DNA from: Desulfosporosinus sp049943955
GTDB lineage: Bacteria; Bacillota; Desulfitobacteriia; Desulfitobacteriales; Desulfitobacteriaceae
DNA: 64,000 nt
Reading direction: 5' to 3'
Assembly: GCF_049943955.1 (NCBI RefSeq)
Contig: NZ_JBNFTW010000009.1
Location: 136,187-200,186 of the forward strand
Shown: positions 62,098-64,000 of the stretch, piece by piece
How positions within the stretch are numbered: position 1 is the stretch's first letter
How the letters are laid out: every line of letters begins with the position of its first letter
The notes under the pieces: generated by a model
Databases searched by the model: none
What the model was told of the DNA's origin: nothing
What the model saw: the letters and a program-made list of their open reading frames with translations, nothing else
Translations under genes and position numbers: made by a program

Positions 62098-63492
62098 CTA
62101 CTCAAGGGGAGATTTAAGCCTTTTTCCTCTGGCTAAGGAGGCAAAAGTACCAATCAAGCAAAGAAAAGTAAAGACAATGAAACTGGTTTTTGAGCTTTTC
62201 AGGAAGCTTGTCACGTAATACGGGGAATCCAAGGTCATATCCTTCATGTCTAAGGAAGTAATTAAGGCCACTATGGTCATACTTAATGTTTGACCCAGCA
62301 ATCTCATAGTTCCCAGAGTTGAGGAGGCCACTCCATAAAGGGACCGTTCAACAGAGCTCATTACTGCATTAGTATTAGGAGAGGAAAAGAGGGCAAAACC
62401 GAGTCCGATGAAGGCCAGATTAAGAACGATAAGCAAAATAGACGTATTCTTAAGCAAAAAAACGAATAAGAACAAGCCTAAGGTTGTTATACCCATGCCT
62501 AAAGAAGCAAGAATTTGAGAATTGATTCGATCCGACAAACGACCAGCCAAAGGAGAAAGAAGAGCCATAATAATGGGCTGAGACAAAAGAATTAAGCCTG
62601 ATTGAGAGATTTCAACGTTTTGGACATTTTGTAGATATATTGACATGAGGTAAACCAAAGCAAACGTCGCGCTGTAGTTAATCAGGGCAGCAAGGTTGGA
62701 AAAGGTGAAGGAACGATTGCTGAGAAACAAGCCCATGGGCAGAAGAGGAAAAGATAGTTTATGTTCATAGATAACAAAGGCGGCCAAAAGCAGAAGCCCG
62801 CAGGCAAAGGCAATCATATAGTTGTATCCTGCGGTAATATCAGATAATCCATAAAGGAAAAGCAAGATACCAAGTATCCACAGAATACTCCCCCATTTAT
62901 CCAGGTTTTCATGATCTGCTCCAATCCATTCCCCGGATAGTTTAGCTAAAGTCAAACTAAGAATTACTAAAGAAATCACAAAATTTAAGAGAAATATCCC
63001 ACGCCAGCTGATGGTGCTGCAGATGAATCCTCCCAGGACGGGACCTAAGGAGAGGCCGATATAGGTGGCTGCCGCACTTAACCCCATTGCCTTTCCCCGG
63101 TCTTTTGCCGGGACGACAGATGTTAAAATGGCCATCGAAGTACCAAATATCATAGCGCTGGCAATTCCTTGGAAGACCCTAAATATAATTAAAACGGGAA
63201 AAGAAAAAGCCAATCCGCAGCCCAACGATGTTACTGCAAAAGCGATCATTCCCAGGATAAAAATCTTTTTGCGGCCGACAAGATCAGCTAAACGGCCAAA
63301 GGGTAATAAAAAGGCCGCTGTGGCCAACAAGTAGCTGGTTACTACCCAGTTCAGCCAGGATTGATCAACCCCGTATTCCAAAGCAATCTGGGGAATGCCA
63401 AGATTTATAGCATTACTCATAAATGGTGTGATAAAGGATGTTATCATGACGATAACCATAGTAAGCTTTACAATTGATTGATTTTCTTCCAT
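62098..63492 (-). CDS. MFS transporter, DHA2-type (14 helices)
   Basis: The 464-residue membrane protein has about 14 helices and the motif-A segment GRLADLVGRKK near residue 65. A second PLAGRLSDRINSQ follows near 320. Drug:proton antiporters of the DHA2 group carry these features. Substrate unknown. No regulator gene is adjacent. Confidence 0.87.
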   Translation of the reverse strand: MEENQSIVKLTMVIVMITSFITPFMSNAINLGIPQIALEYGVDQSWLNWVVTSYLLATAAFLLPFGRLADLVGRKKIFILGMIAFAVTSLGCGLAFSFPVLIIFRVFQGIASAMIFGTSMAILTSVVPAKDRGKAMGLSAAATYIGLSLGPVLGGFICSTISWRGIFLLNFVISLVILSLTLAKLSGEWIGADHENLDKWGSILWILGILLFLYGLSDITAGYNYMIAFACGLLLLAAFVIYEHKLSFPLLPMGLFLSNRSFTFSNLAALINYSATFALVYLMSIYLQNVQNVEISQSGLILLSQPIIMALLSPLAGRLSDRINSQILASLGMGITTLGLFLFVFLLKNTSILLIVLNLAFIGLGFALFSSPNTNAVMSSVERSLYGVASSTLGTMRLLGQTLSMTIVALITSLDMKDMTLDSPYYVTSFLKSSKTSFIVFTFLCLIGTFASLARGKRLKSPLE

Positions 63493-63873
63493 ACATAATC
63501 CCCCCGAATAGTTTTAACTATGAAGCATTATGCGGCTCCAGTGAAAAATATTAATGCAATCCAGCAACGAAATTATGCCCCGACAGTTACGAAAAATGAG
63601 CTTCTAATTTGGAACCTAATAAATAAAGTTTTAACATTTTTTTGAAATCTCCTACTAATTTAAACAGGGGTTATTATATTTTATATCCTGATATCTCAAA
63701 TACGACTCTCTCTAAAAATTACAACGCTAAAACAAGGAAAAACTTAGCCGACATTCGAGACACTGTCTTCGAATTTGTTATCCTCCAACGAAAGCGGCAG
63801 GTTAGTTTGTACCTAACGCTAGAGGAATGTATACAACCGAGAGTATTCGAAAAAAAGAAAAAACAGCCCTTTC
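63493..63873. other. Intergenic region upstream of the MFS gene
   Basis: No convincing gene. A plus-strand frame at 63642-63908 has no ribosome site and runs into the putative IS end. CGAAAGCGG at 63788 recalls repeat A, but too little is shared to call a copy. Confidence 0.4.
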
Positions 63874-64000
63874 TGAACTGCCCCCTGTCAAGTAGACAGT
63901 GGAAATAAAGAAAATTGAGAACGACTCTGGGTAGACTTGACATGGGGCCCTACATCGGATGCTTCTATGGGTCAAGGGCTGTGGCTCATAGGAAGTATTC
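63874..64000. mobile_element. Probable terminal part of an IS3-type insertion sequence (partial)
   Basis: TGAACTGCCCCCTGTCAAGT, continuing AGACAGTGG, has the look of an IS3-family terminal inverted repeat. The element would extend beyond the right edge. No transposase is visible in the 127 bases available, so the family is inferred from the end only. Confidence 0.42.

Noticed and set aside
63642..63908. Plus-strand frame of 88 codons upstream of the MFS gene
   Set aside because: No ribosome site, low-complexity Lys run, and it runs into the putative IS end.

Overview
The window looks like a chromosomal segment of an anaerobic, spore-forming Firmicute of the Peptococcaceae type (Desulfosporosinus/Desulfitobacterium-like). 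This is inferred from gene content: a short HisG with a HisZ partner, a YerC/HisR-type regulator, a CotJC-like coat protein, a Spo0E-like phosphatase, a KinA-like multi-PAS kinase, a PurR box plus guanine riboswitch in front of the pur operon, and a probable selenoprotein. Most genes lie on the minus strand. No rRNA, tRNA or CRISPR was seen.

Layout. 1-2.2 kb: norC-norB nitric oxide reductase followed by the start of an FMN-binding glutamate-synthase-like gene. 2.4-5.2 kb: two PLP aminotransferases on the plus strand. 5.5-6.7 kb: a secreted protein made of 46-residue repeats. 7.0-11.9 kb: a SiaABC partner-switch cassette with a diguanylate cyclase (degenerate HD-GYP), then a small gene read through an in-frame UGA (probable selenoprotein). 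12-17.9 kb: housekeeping hydrolases, an acetyltransferase, a thioesterase and a Nudix enzyme. 18.2-28.3 kb: histidine biosynthesis (yerC, hisZ, pfkA, hisG-D-C-B-H-A-F-IE), with a phosphofructokinase embedded and a repeat-rich GC-high island between hisF and hisIE. 28.4-34.7 kb: PAS histidine kinase, an unknown gene, YhaM-like exonuclease and two WYL regulators. 35.1-42.6 kb: a four-gene exopolysaccharide cluster (triple NodB protein, PilZ-glycosyltransferase, deacetylase-like protein, GH18 lipoprotein), flanked by diverged direct repeats derived from the 3' end of a cotJC-like gene. 43.1-52.8 kb: cotJC-like gene and the pur operon purE-B-C-F-M-N-H-D with PurBox, promoter, guanine riboswitch and leader terminator. 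53-63.5 kb: an RCC1/CWB2 surface protein, a DnaQ-fold exonuclease, a Spo0E-like protein, a lipoprotein, hpt-guaA and an MFS transporter. The right edge carries what looks like the end of an IS element.

How it fits together. The his genes share an 18-bp palindrome at hisG and yerC that is a candidate HisR operator. The pur operon and hpt-guaA cover purine synthesis and salvage, but purL/Q/S and purK are absent from this locus. The Sia cassette can make c-di-GMP, and the exopolysaccharide synthase carries a PilZ-like domain, so the window may hold both a c-di-GMP source and its target. Two secreted-protein genes share a nearly identical operator of three hexamers at 11-bp spacing.

The best candidates for something undescribed are the selenoprotein gene with its SECIS, the PilZ-GT2/triple-NodB/GH18 island and its flanking duplication, the shared 11-bp-periodic operator, and the hairpin repeat that abuts the stop codons of two unrelated genes.
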